Below, one piece after another: positions 25,165 to 33,713 of a DNA stretch of 64,000 bases (within the stretch, counting starts at the first letter, position 1; every line of letters starts with the position of its first letter). The DNA is from Candidatus Puniceispirillum marinum IMCC1322 (GTDB lineage Bacteria; Pseudomonadota; Alphaproteobacteria; Puniceispirillales; Puniceispirillaceae), in the NCBI RefSeq assembly GCF_000024465.1, contig NC_014010.1, positions 1,984,001 to 2,048,000 of the forward strand, in the 5' to 3' direction. The position numbers and the translations under genes are program-made. The notes below the pieces were generated by a model. That model was not told the DNA's origin, did not search any database, and saw only the letters and a program-made list of their open reading frames with translations.

Positions 25165-27045
25165 ATGGCGACAAGTATGAAAAGCTGTATCGCCACGGTG
25201 TCGATTGCAGGTGATTTTCGGGAAAAGCTGGCGGCGATCGCCCGTGCCGGTTTTGCCGGTATCGAAATTTTTGAACAGGACTTTATCGCCTTTGATGGCC
25301 GGCCAGAAGATGTTGCCCGCATGGTCAAGGATCATGGGCTTGAGATAATGCTGTTCCAGCCCTTCCGTGATTTTGAAGGCATGCCTGACACGATGCGCCA
25401 ACGTGCTTTTGACCGCGCCGAACGCAAATTTGATCTGATGAACCAACTTGGCGTCGATCTGATGCTGGTCTGTTCGAATGTGTCACCGCATAGCCTTGGC
25501 GGTATTGATCGCGCGGCAGATGATTTTGCCCAATTGGGCGAATATGCGGCGGCAAAAGATATTCGCGTCGGCTATGAAGCGCTGGCATGGGGACGGCATA
25601 TCAGCGATCATCGTGATGCGTGGGAAGTGGTACGCCGTGCTGACCATGCGCATATCGGTATTATTCTGGACAGTTTTCATACTTTGGGGCGCGGGCTTGA
25701 TCCGCAGTCGATCCGCGCCATTCCCCGCGACAAGATTTTCTTTGTCCAGCTTGCCGATGCGCCGCTGATCGAGATGGATCTGTTATATTGGTCGCGGCAT
25801 TTCCGCAATATGCCCGGTGAAGGCGATCTGCCAGTACAGGCATTCATGCAGGCAGTGGCAGCAACCGGATATGATGGCCCCCTGTCGCTGGAAATTTTCA
25901 ATGACCAGTTCCGAGGTGGAAGCCCCTGGACAATCGCCCAGGATGGGTACCGGTCGCTTGTCTGTCTGATGGATGATGTACGGCGTGCCGAACCCGATAT
26001 TGCCTTATATGCGCCGTCGATGCCGCCGCGCATCGTATCCAGCGGTATAGAATTTATTGAATTCACCACCGATACCGATGCGGCCGAAACGCTGGAACAG
26101 CTTTTAGCTGTTCTGGGCTTTACCAAGGCCGGTCAGCATGTGTCAAAACAGGTGCAGCTTTGGCGGCAGGGCGATATCAATATTCTGATCAATACCGAGG
26201 AAAACGGCTTTGCCCATTCGGCCTATCTGATGCATGGCACATCGGTCTGCGATATTGGTATCCGTGTCGAGGATGCGACCGCCACCGCCACACGGGCAGG
26301 CGTATTAGGTGCCGAATTATTCAGCCAGCCATCGATTCCGGGTGAGCTCGATATCCCGGCAATAAAGGGCGTTGGCGGCGGTGTTATTCATTTCATCGAT
26401 GATAAAAGCGATCTGGCACGCTTGTGGGAAATTGATTTTGTGCAGGATAACCAGCCTGCCAATAGCGGCGTTGGTCTGGTCACGATCGATCATATCGCCC
26501 AGACGATGAAATATGAAGAAATGCTGACCTGGGCTTTGTTCTATACGTCGATTTTCGATACGCGCAAGGTGCCGATGGTGGATGTTGTTGACCCTGCTGG
26601 ACTGGTACGAAGCCGTGCCATTCAGAATACGGATGGAAGCTTGCGGATCACGCTGAATGGTGCCGAGTCACAGGATACATTGGCAGGTCGCTTTATCAGC
26701 GAAACTTTTGGCTCCAGTGTTCAGCATATCGCCTTTGCCAGTGATGATATTTTTGCCACCGCCGCCGCCTTGCGCCAGAACGGGTTTGAAGCCTTGACGA
26801 TTTCGCTCAATTACTATGATGATCTTGGGGCGCGTTTCGGACTTGATGATGCCTTGCTGGACAAGCTCAAAGCAGCGCAGATATTATATGATTGCGATGA
26901 AGCGGGGGAATATTTTCATGTCTATGGGCAGATGCTTGGTGCAGGTATGTTTTTTGAGATTGTCCAGCGCACAAAGGCGTATGATGGCTATGGGGCGGCG
27001 AATGCACCATTCCGGATTTCTGCGCAGAAACGAAACTGGGCTTAG
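25165..27045 (+). CDS. 3-dehydroshikimate dehydratase-like TIM barrel fused to a HPPD-like domain (QuiC/QsuB type)
   Basis: This 626-residue two-domain protein joins an N-terminal xylose-isomerase-like TIM barrel (about 5-285; GFAGIEIFEQDFIAF, DHGLEIMLFQPFRDFEG, LSLEIFNDQFRGGSP) to a C-terminal vicinal-oxygen-chelate pair (about 290-620) resembling 4-hydroxyphenylpyruvate dioxygenase. The end, MFFEIVQRTKAYDGYG, is the HPPD-type metal-ligand segment. This layout is that of bacterial 3-dehydroshikimate dehydratases (QuiC1/QsuB), which make protocatechuate from a shikimate intermediate. No protocatechuate or quinate genes are adjacent. The frame begins at a TTG (25132); ATG at 25165 is preferred after a GGGGGTG stretch. 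Function is inferred from architecture. Confidence 0.82.
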   Translation: MATSMKSCIATVSIAGDFREKLAAIARAGFAGIEIFEQDFIAFDGRPEDVARMVKDHGLEIMLFQPFRDFEGMPDTMRQRAFDRAERKFDLMNQLGVDLMLVCSNVSPHSLGGIDRAADDFAQLGEYAAAKDIRVGYEALAWGRHISDHRDAWEVVRRADHAHIGIILDSFHTLGRGLDPQSIRAIPRDKIFFVQLADAPLIEMDLLYWSRHFRNMPGEGDLPVQAFMQAVAATGYDGPLSLEIFNDQFRGGSPWTIAQDGYRSLVCLMDDVRRAEPDIALYAPSMPPRIVSSGIEFIEFTTDTDAAETLEQLLAVLGFTKAGQHVSKQVQLWRQGDINILINTEENGFAHSAYLMHGTSVCDIGIRVEDATATATRAGVLGAELFSQPSIPGELDIPAIKGVGGGVIHFIDDKSDLARLWEIDFVQDNQPANSGVGLVTIDHIAQTMKYEEMLTWALFYTSIFDTRKVPMVDVVDPAGLVRSRAIQNTDGSLRITLNGAESQDTLAGRFISETFGSSVQHIAFASDDIFATAAALRQNGFEALTISLNYYDDLGARFGLDDALLDKLKAAQILYDCDEAGEYFHVYGQMLGAGMFFEIVQRTKAYDGYGAANAPFRISAQKRNWA

Positions 27046-27090
27046 GTCTAAGATATAAATTTAATCAGCATAGCTGAGATAGACACATAA

Positions 27091-27870
27091 ATGAAAATAG
27101 CGACTTGGAATATCAATTCGGTGCGTCTGCGGCGTGATCTGGTAAAGCAGTTTCTGGATGAAAGTGATGTAGATGTGCTGTGTTTGCAGGAAACCAAAAC
27201 TGAAGATAAAAGTTTTCCAGTGGATTTTTTTGCCGAGGCGGGCTGGGGGCATCAGGCGATTCGCGGTGAGAAAAGCTATAATGGTGTGGCGATATTATCG
27301 CGTACACCACTTGCGGATATTGCGCATATAAACTGGGCAGGTAAGCAGGATTGCCGGCATATTTCGGCACGTACTGAAAGCGGTGTGACGATTCATAATT
27401 TCTATGTGCCCGCTGGAGGAGATGTTGCCGATCCGGACGAAAATCCCAAATTTGCGCATAAGCTGACTTTTCTTGCCGAGATGACGGCGCATTTTGTGAA
27501 AAACCGTCCGGAGAATGCGGTGCTGGTTGGCGATCTGAATATCGCGCCGCTGGCCGAAGATGTGTGGTCAACGAAACAGCTATTAAAAGTGGTCAGCCAT
27601 ACACCAGTCGAAACCGACGGGCTGAAAGCCCTGATGGCCAAGGGAAGCTGGCATGACCCGGTGCGTGCGCATTTTGGAGATGATGAACAGATCTATTCAT
27701 GGTGGTCCTATCGATCGCGCGACTGGCAGGTCAATAATCGTGGTCGCCGGTTGGATCATATCTGGGTTAGCACCGACCTTGCCAATGCGGTCAGCAAAGC
27801 CGAGATTCTGACCGATTACCGAAATGCGGAAAAACCGTCGGATCACGTGCCCACGATTATCACCTTGTGA
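27091..27870 (+). CDS. xth: Exodeoxyribonuclease III
   Basis: This is a 259-residue AP endonuclease/3'-5' exonuclease of the EEP family. Motifs in order: MKIATWNINSVRLR at the N-terminus, the metal-binding glutamate in CLQETKTEDKSF near 35-45, LVGDLNIAP near 148, RRLDHIWVS near 228 and the catalytic histidine in SDHVPTII near the end. It cleaves abasic sites in base-excision repair. Length and motifs are complete. It follows the QuiC-like gene by 45 bases and is followed by a 13-bp tandem-repeat tract. Confidence 0.93.
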   Translation: MKIATWNINSVRLRRDLVKQFLDESDVDVLCLQETKTEDKSFPVDFFAEAGWGHQAIRGEKSYNGVAILSRTPLADIAHINWAGKQDCRHISARTESGVTIHNFYVPAGGDVADPDENPKFAHKLTFLAEMTAHFVKNRPENAVLVGDLNIAPLAEDVWSTKQLLKVVSHTPVETDGLKALMAKGSWHDPVRAHFGDDEQIYSWWSYRSRDWQVNNRGRRLDHIWVSTDLANAVSKAEILTDYRNAEKPSDHVPTIITL

Positions 27871-27885
27871 TCTGTTCGTCGCATT

Positions 27886-27950
27886 GCCAGTTCTGTTTGC
27901 CAGTTCCGTTTGCCAGTTCCGTTTGCCAGTTCCGTTTGCTAGTCACGTTT
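27886..27950. repeat. 13-bp tandem repeat, five copies
   Basis: The unit GCCAGTTCCGTTT is repeated at 27886, 27899, 27912, 27925 and 27938. Copies 2-4 are perfect, copy 1 has one change and copy 5 is diverged. It lies between the xth stop and the dapF start, starting 16 bases after the stop, and is not translated in a credible frame. It may affect the mRNA 3' end or be a slippage relic. Confidence 0.95.
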
Positions 27951-27999
27951 GGCGGGAAAGACTTTGCACGGCATTATAAAGTGGCGTATATGCAGAAGC

Positions 28000-28881
28000 A
28001 TGATCACATTTTTGAAAATGCATGGCCTTGGTAATGACTTTGTCATTCTGGATGCCCGCGATCCCGATAGTGGGATAGGCGCGGATATATCCGTGCGCGC
28101 TGCCAGCCTTGTCTCTGATCGCCGGCGTGGCATTGGCTGTGATCAATTGCTAATTATACGGCCTAGCGATAACGCCGATATTTTCATGCAGATTCTGAAT
28201 CAAGATGGCTCGGTTGCCGGTGCCTGCGGGAATGGCACACGCTGTGTTGCCGACTATGTCATGCGTGATTTAGACGTTGATCAACTGCTTATCGAAACCA
28301 AAAGCACGATGCTGTTTGCTGAACGAAGCCGCATTGGTGATGCCGATCTAATTGCGGTCAATATGGGGGCGGCGCGGCTTGACTGGCAACAGGTGCCGTT
28401 AGCGCAGGCGCAGGATACGTTGCATGTCGATCTTGGTGCTGATGCGCCTGCCTTGGCGGTATGTCAATCTATGGGTAATCCGCATGCGGTTATGTTCGTC
28501 GATGATGTGGCAGCCATTGATCTTGACGCTATCGGACCCAAGCTGGAACATGCCGATATATTTCCAGATCGCGCTAATATCTCGATTGTGCAGAAGCTGG
28601 ATGATGCAAAATTCCGCATGCGCGTGTGGGAAAGAAGTGTTGGCATCACGCAGGCCTGTGGATCAGGTGCCTGTGCGGTTGGCGTTGCGGCGCATCGGCG
28701 CGGGCTAGCCGGACGGTTGTCAGAAATCGTGATGGATGGTGGCTCGGTAATCATCGAATGGCGTGATAACGGCACCGCAGGTGGTGAGGTCATTATGACC
28801 GGTCCGGTGACCTATGTCGGGCATGGCGTTCTGGATGATGCGATTTCGGCCTTATTTGGGACTCATCATGCCAAAGCGTAA
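28000..28881 (+). CDS. dapF: Diaminopimelate epimerase
   Basis: This is a 293-residue enzyme converting LL- to meso-diaminopimelate for lysine and peptidoglycan synthesis. It starts MITFLKMHGLGNDFVILDAR, the family N-terminus. The two catalytic cysteines are in GACGNGTRCVA (near 72) and in ACGSGACAV (near 218). The frame opens at a TTG (27949) inside the repeat tract, but ATG at 28000 is right by family length, with AGAAG before it. It overlaps mtaB by 14 bases. With asd (39405) and the DapC-like gene (20680) it supplies parts of the diaminopimelate pathway. Confidence 0.93.
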   Translation: MITFLKMHGLGNDFVILDARDPDSGIGADISVRAASLVSDRRRGIGCDQLLIIRPSDNADIFMQILNQDGSVAGACGNGTRCVADYVMRDLDVDQLLIETKSTMLFAERSRIGDADLIAVNMGAARLDWQQVPLAQAQDTLHVDLGADAPALAVCQSMGNPHAVMFVDDVAAIDLDAIGPKLEHADIFPDRANISIVQKLDDAKFRMRVWERSVGITQACGSGACAVGVAAHRRGLAGRLSEIVMDGGSVIIEWRDNGTAGGEVIMTGPVTYVGHGVLDDAISALFGTHHAKA

Positions 28882-30187
28882 TACGCCGCAGGTCGAAACC
28901 TTTGGCTGCCGTCTGAATATATGGGAGTCCGAAGTCATTCGCGAGAAAGCTGCCGCAGCAGGTGTGCAGGATGCGATCATTTTCAACACCTGCGCGGTGA
29001 CATCCGAAGCCGAAAAACAGGCGCGACAGGCGATCCGAAAAGCACGCCGCGAAAATCCGGATAGCCAGATTATCGTGACCGGATGCGCTGCTCAGATCGC
29101 GGCTGAAAACTGGGCTAGCATGGATGAAGTCGATGTGGTGCTTGGCAATCATGATAAGCTACAGGCCGAAAGCTGGCGTGATCTTGGGTCTGCCTCTGCC
29201 GCCTGTATTGATGATGTAAGTGATGGTACCCGTGAAGATGTCCGTGAAGGGACGGCGGCCGAAGTGGTCAGCGATATCATGCAGGTGCGCGAAATGGCAT
29301 CGCACATGCTAGATGGCTTTCAGGAACATACCCGCGCCTTTCTGCAAATCCAGCAAGGCTGTGACCATCGCTGTACCTTTTGTATTATCCCCTATGGACG
29401 AGGCAATAACCGTTCAGCCGGTCTGCATCAGATTATCGATGCGGCACAAGCACTGGTTGATGGGGGCGCGTGCGAAATTGTTCTGACAGGTGTTGATATC
29501 ACCTCATGGGGCAGTGATCTGGCGGGGCGCCCGCGTCTGGGACGCCTGGTCCGTGCCTTGCTCCGCGAAATTCCGGCCTTGCCACGCTTGCGTCTGTCTT
29601 CGATCGATCCTGCTGAAGGTGACGCCGAATTGATGGCGGTATTGGGCGATGATGACCGGCTGATGCCGCATTTCCATATTTCTGCGCAGCATGGCGATGA
29701 TCTGATATTAAAGCGTATGAAGCGGCGGCATCTGGGGCGGGATATCATCCGCTTTTGCGACGAAGCCCGACGTCGCCGTCCCGATATCGTATTTGGGGCT
29801 GATATGATTGCCGGATTCCCAACCGAAGATGATGCCGCACATCAGGCTAGCTGTGAGATGATCGCGCGCGCCGGAATTACGCATCTGCATGTCTTTCCCT
29901 ATTCACCACGTCCAGGCACGCCGGCCGCATTGATGCCGCCAGTGGCTGCCGCCGATATAAAAAACCGGGCCGCGTCCCTGCGGGCTATCGGATCAGGTCG
30001 GCTGTCACATCTGCTAGATAATTCGATCGGCAGTTTTGATCAGCTTCTGGTCGAGTCAGGCAATAAAGGGCATGGACGTAATTTTTCGAAAATCCGGCTG
30101 CAAGGTGATTATGTGCCAGCCGGATCGCTGGTTGATGTGAAAATAACGGATCGTGACAGTCAAGAGCTGATTGCCGAAAGAGTGTAA
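28868..30187 (+). CDS. mtaB: tRNA t6A37 methylthiotransferase MtaB
   Basis: This is a 439-residue radical-SAM methylthiotransferase that converts t6A37 to ms2t6A in ANN-decoding tRNAs. The N-terminal UPF0004 domain has its three cluster cysteines in TFGCRLNIWESE, FNTCAVTSEAEKQARQ and VTGCAAQI. The radical-SAM CxxxCxxC motif is CDHRCTFCIIPYGRG, and a TRAM-like segment ends the protein. The ETFGCRLN and NTCAVT phrasing favours MtaB over MiaB or RimO. The frame extends to 28814; ATG at 28868 gives the family start and overlaps dapF by 14 bases. Confidence 0.88.
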   Translation: MPKRNTPQVETFGCRLNIWESEVIREKAAAAGVQDAIIFNTCAVTSEAEKQARQAIRKARRENPDSQIIVTGCAAQIAAENWASMDEVDVVLGNHDKLQAESWRDLGSASAACIDDVSDGTREDVREGTAAEVVSDIMQVREMASHMLDGFQEHTRAFLQIQQGCDHRCTFCIIPYGRGNNRSAGLHQIIDAAQALVDGGACEIVLTGVDITSWGSDLAGRPRLGRLVRALLREIPALPRLRLSSIDPAEGDAELMAVLGDDDRLMPHFHISAQHGDDLILKRMKRRHLGRDIIRFCDEARRRRPDIVFGADMIAGFPTEDDAAHQASCEMIARAGITHLHVFPYSPRPGTPAALMPPVAAADIKNRAASLRAIGSGRLSHLLDNSIGSFDQLLVESGNKGHGRNFSKIRLQGDYVPAGSLVDVKITDRDSQELIAERV

Positions 30188-30188
30188 A

Positions 30189-31118
30189 ATGAGCTGGTTC
30201 AAGAAACTTAAAGAAGGTCTTGGTAAATCGACAAGCAAGGTGACCGCCTCGCTTTCATCGCTGAGCAATCTGTTTGGCGGGGCGCGCATTGATGCCAGCT
30301 CTCTGGAAGAGGTTGAAGATGCGCTGATCAGTGCCGATCTTGGCACTACATCGGCACAACGTCTTGCGGACAGGATGCGCAGGCATAAATTCGAAGGGCC
30401 AATTGATTCGGATACGCTTGGTCAGGCGCTGGCAGATGGCATCACCGAAATTCTGGAACCAGTTGCGCAAAAGCTGGAGATTGACGCCGCGCATGCACCG
30501 CATGTGGTATTACTGGTCGGGGTCAATGGGTCAGGCAAAACAACCACGGCCGGCAAGCTGGCTCAGCAATGGCGGGATGAAGGTAAAAGCGTGATGCTGG
30601 CGGCAGGCGATACGTTCCGCGCGGCGGCGATCGAACAGTTACAGATATGGGGCGCGCGTACCGGCACCGAAGTGATCGCAGGGGCGCAAGGCGGTGATGC
30701 AGCGGCGCTGGCTTATGAAGCGCTGGAAAAAGCCAAAGCCGCCAATATAGATGTTCTGATTATCGATACGGCTGGTCGTTTGCAAAACCGTACCGAATTG
30801 ATGGATGAGCTGGCCAAGATCGTACGTGTGATGCGCAAGCTTGATGCAAGCGCGCCACATGATTCGGTGATTATTCTGGATGGTACTGTCGGCCAGAATG
30901 CGATCAGTCAGGTTAAAGCCTTTCGTGAGGTGGCTGATGTGACCGGCCTGATTGTCACCAAGCTTGACGGGTCAGCGAAAGGCGGTGTTGTCGTCGCACT
31001 TGCCGAAGAATTTGGTCTGCCTGTGCATGCGGTCGGTGTTGGCGAACAGGCGGATGATCTGCAACCCTTTGCTGCCGCCGAATTTGCCAAGGCGTTAGTT
31101 GGTATCGATACCGACTAG
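30189..31118 (+). CDS. ftsY: Signal recognition particle receptor FtsY
   Basis: This is a 309-residue SRP-GTPase with only the N and G domains. Motifs: GVNGSGKTTTAGKLA (G1), DTFRAAAIEQL, DTAGRLQNRTELMDEL (G3), TKLDGSAKGG (G4) and GVGEQADDLQPF near the C-terminus. It lacks the long acidic A domain of E. coli FtsY and opens directly with MSWFKKLKEGLGKST, an amphipathic membrane-targeting helix. It docks Ffh-ribosome complexes at the SecYEG translocon. The ATG starts one base after the mtaB stop. Its partner gene ffh begins at 32146, on the same strand beyond one opposed gene. Confidence 0.93.
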   Translation: MSWFKKLKEGLGKSTSKVTASLSSLSNLFGGARIDASSLEEVEDALISADLGTTSAQRLADRMRRHKFEGPIDSDTLGQALADGITEILEPVAQKLEIDAAHAPHVVLLVGVNGSGKTTTAGKLAQQWRDEGKSVMLAAGDTFRAAAIEQLQIWGARTGTEVIAGAQGGDAAALAYEALEKAKAANIDVLIIDTAGRLQNRTELMDELAKIVRVMRKLDASAPHDSVIILDGTVGQNAISQVKAFREVADVTGLIVTKLDGSAKGGVVVALAEEFGLPVHAVGVGEQADDLQPFAAAEFAKALVGIDTD

Positions 31119-31143
31119 GATTTTCAAGCTTATGGTCAGGTGT

Positions 31144-31938
31144 CTATTTCGGAATAAAGGCATCAGTCTTGCCGCTTAGCCAATAGGCAAATAGGCCGGC
31201 ATATTCATGAAATACGATCGTCATTGTGTGCAGGCCGCGTGGCAAATTCCAGATGTAGGGGAAGCCGCTTGGCAAGGTCTGGTAATCAACCGGATAGGGG
31301 ATTACCCCACCCCATCCGGCGTTTCTGAAACTGCCTACCGCCCGCGGCATATGTGATGCCGATGTCACCAGAACCCAGAATGATCCGGGCTGTGGGGATA
31401 GCACAGTTTCGCTATATAGTGCATTTTCATAAGTGTTACGGCTGGTGCTCTCGAACAGAATGTTTGGCGATTCGGCCATGCCCAGTTCATCAAGCAGACG
31501 TTTTATGGTCTGGGTTTCGGACCAGCCTTTTGGCATCAGTTCACCGGAAAAGCCACTAAACAGGATTGGCAGATCGGGGAATTGGCGATGCAGATGAAGT
31601 GCGGTTGTAAAGCGTTCGGCGGCAGCGCTTAATTGCGGCTGACCTCTGCCTTCGGAAATCTCACCATTGCCTGTATGGCCGCCCAGAATGATGATGCCAT
31701 CAAGTGGACGACCTTCAAGGATCGGAACATCAAAGCGGTTTTCAAGAAATTGCAGCGGGATATGTGATAGCGGTATAAAGCCGTATAATAGGGGTAAAAT
31801 CACCGCCACTATGGTGAACATCCGCGCCCAGCGCCGGTTTTTGAACAGGCGGCATAGTAGCGCTGCCAGCAATAGCAAAAAGGGCTGGATGACAGGCTGG
31901 ATAAAAATCTTGAGGATTGTCGATAATATGAAAAACAT
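31144..31938 (-). CDS. DUF218 (YdcF/ElyC-like) membrane protein
   Basis: This 264-residue protein has two N-terminal membrane spans (about 5-30 and 40-60) and then a DUF218 domain. Family segments are DGIIILGGHTGNG, the FSGFSGELMPKG stretch with nearby SETQTIKRLL, ESTSRNTYENALYS and LVTSASHMPRAVGSF. ElyC/SanA-type relatives act in envelope precursor metabolism, but this member has no assigned role. The frame continues upstream to 32046, which would give 300 residues; ATG at 31938 gives a plain membrane-anchor start but has no obvious ribosome-binding site, so the start is uncertain. It is opposed to ftsY and ffh. Confidence 0.78.
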   Translation of the reverse strand: MFFILSTILKIFIQPVIQPFLLLLAALLCRLFKNRRWARMFTIVAVILPLLYGFIPLSHIPLQFLENRFDVPILEGRPLDGIIILGGHTGNGEISEGRGQPQLSAAAERFTTALHLHRQFPDLPILFSGFSGELMPKGWSETQTIKRLLDELGMAESPNILFESTSRNTYENALYSETVLSPQPGSFWVLVTSASHMPRAVGSFRNAGWGGVIPYPVDYQTLPSGFPYIWNLPRGLHTMTIVFHEYAGLFAYWLSGKTDAFIPK

Positions 31939-32145
31939 AGAACAGCTTGACAAATTTGCCAGTTTGGCGCAATAGACATGCACATCCGGCCATCGCCGAC
32001 TATCAGACCTTAGCGGGTTCCACACGTCCTTGAAGTTTTCGAGCACGGGTGCCGAATGCTTTTATGGCGCGTTCATGTAATCGCTGGTCTGCTGGGCATA
32101 TGGTTTGTGGCTTTGGAACGGATTGATAAGTGGATTTGGAATGTC

Positions 32146-33651
32146 ATGTTTGAGAATCTGAAGGACAAATTAGCTGGCGTATTTGACGGTCTTGCCAAGC
32201 GCGGTGCGCTTCGCGAAGGCGATGTTGATGCGGCCTTGCGCGAAGTTCGTCTGGCCTTGCTTGACGCCGATGTTGCCTTGCCTGTTGTCAAAACCTTTAT
32301 CGAAAAGGTGCGTGAAGGCGCGGTTGGCGTCGAAGTTCTGAAATCGGTTCGTCCAGATCAACAGGTTATCAAGCTGGTTAATGATGCGCTTATTGATGCG
32401 CTTGGTGGTGATCCAGCTCCTTTGATGACAGGCACAAACCCACCGTCAGTTATTCTGATGGCAGGTCTGCAAGGTTCGGGTAAAACCACGACTGCCGGTA
32501 AATTGGCGCGGCGTCTGCGTGAACGCGACCGCAAAAAAGTCATGGTGGCGTCGCTTGACGTGACACGTCCGGCCGCGCGTGAACAATTACGGCTTCTGGG
32601 TGAACAGGCCGAAGCCGGTATCCTGCCCGAACTTGATGGCGAGTCGCCAGTCCAGATTGCCAAGCGCGCTTTACAGTCGGCAAAATTGCAGGCCTATGAC
32701 GTGCTTATTCTGGATACGGCAGGCCGTATCAGTGTCGATGAAGCGCTGATGGCCGAATTGCGCGATGTCCGCGCCGCGACCAATCCACATGAAGTGTTGC
32801 TGGTTGCCGATGCCATGACAGGTCAGGATGCGGTAACAACAGCTTCGGCATTTAATGATGCGGTAGGTGTTACCGGAATTGTGCTGACGCGTCTTGATGG
32901 TGATGCGCGTGGTGGTGCGGCGCTATCGATGCGGCAGATTACCGGCTGTCCGATCAAATTTGTCGGTATTGGCGAAAAGCAGGATGCGCTCGAAGAATTT
33001 GATCCGGCGCGTCTGGCTGGCCGTATTCTTGACATGGGTGATGTGGTTGCGCTGGTTGAAAAGGCTGCCGAAAGCATCGAGGCCGAAGAAGCCGAACGTC
33101 TGGCCCGGCGTATGGCCAAAGGCCAGTTCGACATGAATGATTTTCTTAGCCAGATTCGTCAGCTCCAGAAAATGGGTGGACTTGGCGGTATCATGAGCAT
33201 GTTGCCAGGTATTGGTAAAATGCAAAAACAGATCGCCGCTGCCGGTGTCGATGACAATATGATCAAGCGGCAGGAAGCGATTATCCTGTCGATGACCAAA
33301 AAGGAACGTATTTCGGTGGGCTTGCTGAACGCATCACGCCGGAAACGTATCGCGTCCGGATCTGGCACATCAGTGCAGGATGTAAACCGTCTGGTAAAGC
33401 AATATCAGGATATGGCGCGGATGATGAAAAAGCTTGGCGGCAAAGGTGGCGCGTCTGCCATGAAAGCCCTGCTTGGCGGCGGTGGCCCCTTTGGCGGCGG
33501 CGGCATGGGCGGTGCTATGGGAGGTGGCAACATGCCTGACCTGGGTGCACTCGCTAAAGGATTGGGAGGTAAAATGCCCGGTGGATTATCAGGGGGGTTG
33601 CCTGGCGGTTTGCCCGGACTGGGTAGCAAGCCTCCTGAAGATAAGAAATAG
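32146..33651 (+). CDS. ffh: Signal recognition particle protein Ffh
   Basis: This is a 501-residue SRP GTPase. The N domain starts MFENLKDKLAGVFDGLAK; the G domain carries GLQGSGKTTTAGKLA, DVTRPAAREQL, DTAGRISVDEALMAEL and TRLDGDARGGAALS; the methionine-rich M domain (about 300-440) contains the 4.5S RNA-binding segment GSGTSVQDVNRLVKQYQD. A Gly/Met/Pro-rich tail of about 60 residues follows and is longer than in E. coli. The frame opens at 32056, but ATG at 32146 with TGGA before it is the family start. It binds signal sequences and works with FtsY. The downstream rpsP cluster starts after 62 bases. Confidence 0.93.
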   Translation: MFENLKDKLAGVFDGLAKRGALREGDVDAALREVRLALLDADVALPVVKTFIEKVREGAVGVEVLKSVRPDQQVIKLVNDALIDALGGDPAPLMTGTNPPSVILMAGLQGSGKTTTAGKLARRLRERDRKKVMVASLDVTRPAAREQLRLLGEQAEAGILPELDGESPVQIAKRALQSAKLQAYDVLILDTAGRISVDEALMAELRDVRAATNPHEVLLVADAMTGQDAVTTASAFNDAVGVTGIVLTRLDGDARGGAALSMRQITGCPIKFVGIGEKQDALEEFDPARLAGRILDMGDVVALVEKAAESIEAEEAERLARRMAKGQFDMNDFLSQIRQLQKMGGLGGIMSMLPGIGKMQKQIAAAGVDDNMIKRQEAIILSMTKKERISVGLLNASRRKRIASGSGTSVQDVNRLVKQYQDMARMMKKLGGKGGASAMKALLGGGGPFGGGGMGGAMGGGNMPDLGALAKGLGGKMPGGLSGGLPGGLPGLGSKPPEDKK

Positions 33652-33713
33652 TCTTGGGATCAAATGGTCTCGTTTAACCACATTATTTACTAAGCCTGTG
33701 AGAGGAAAAATTC

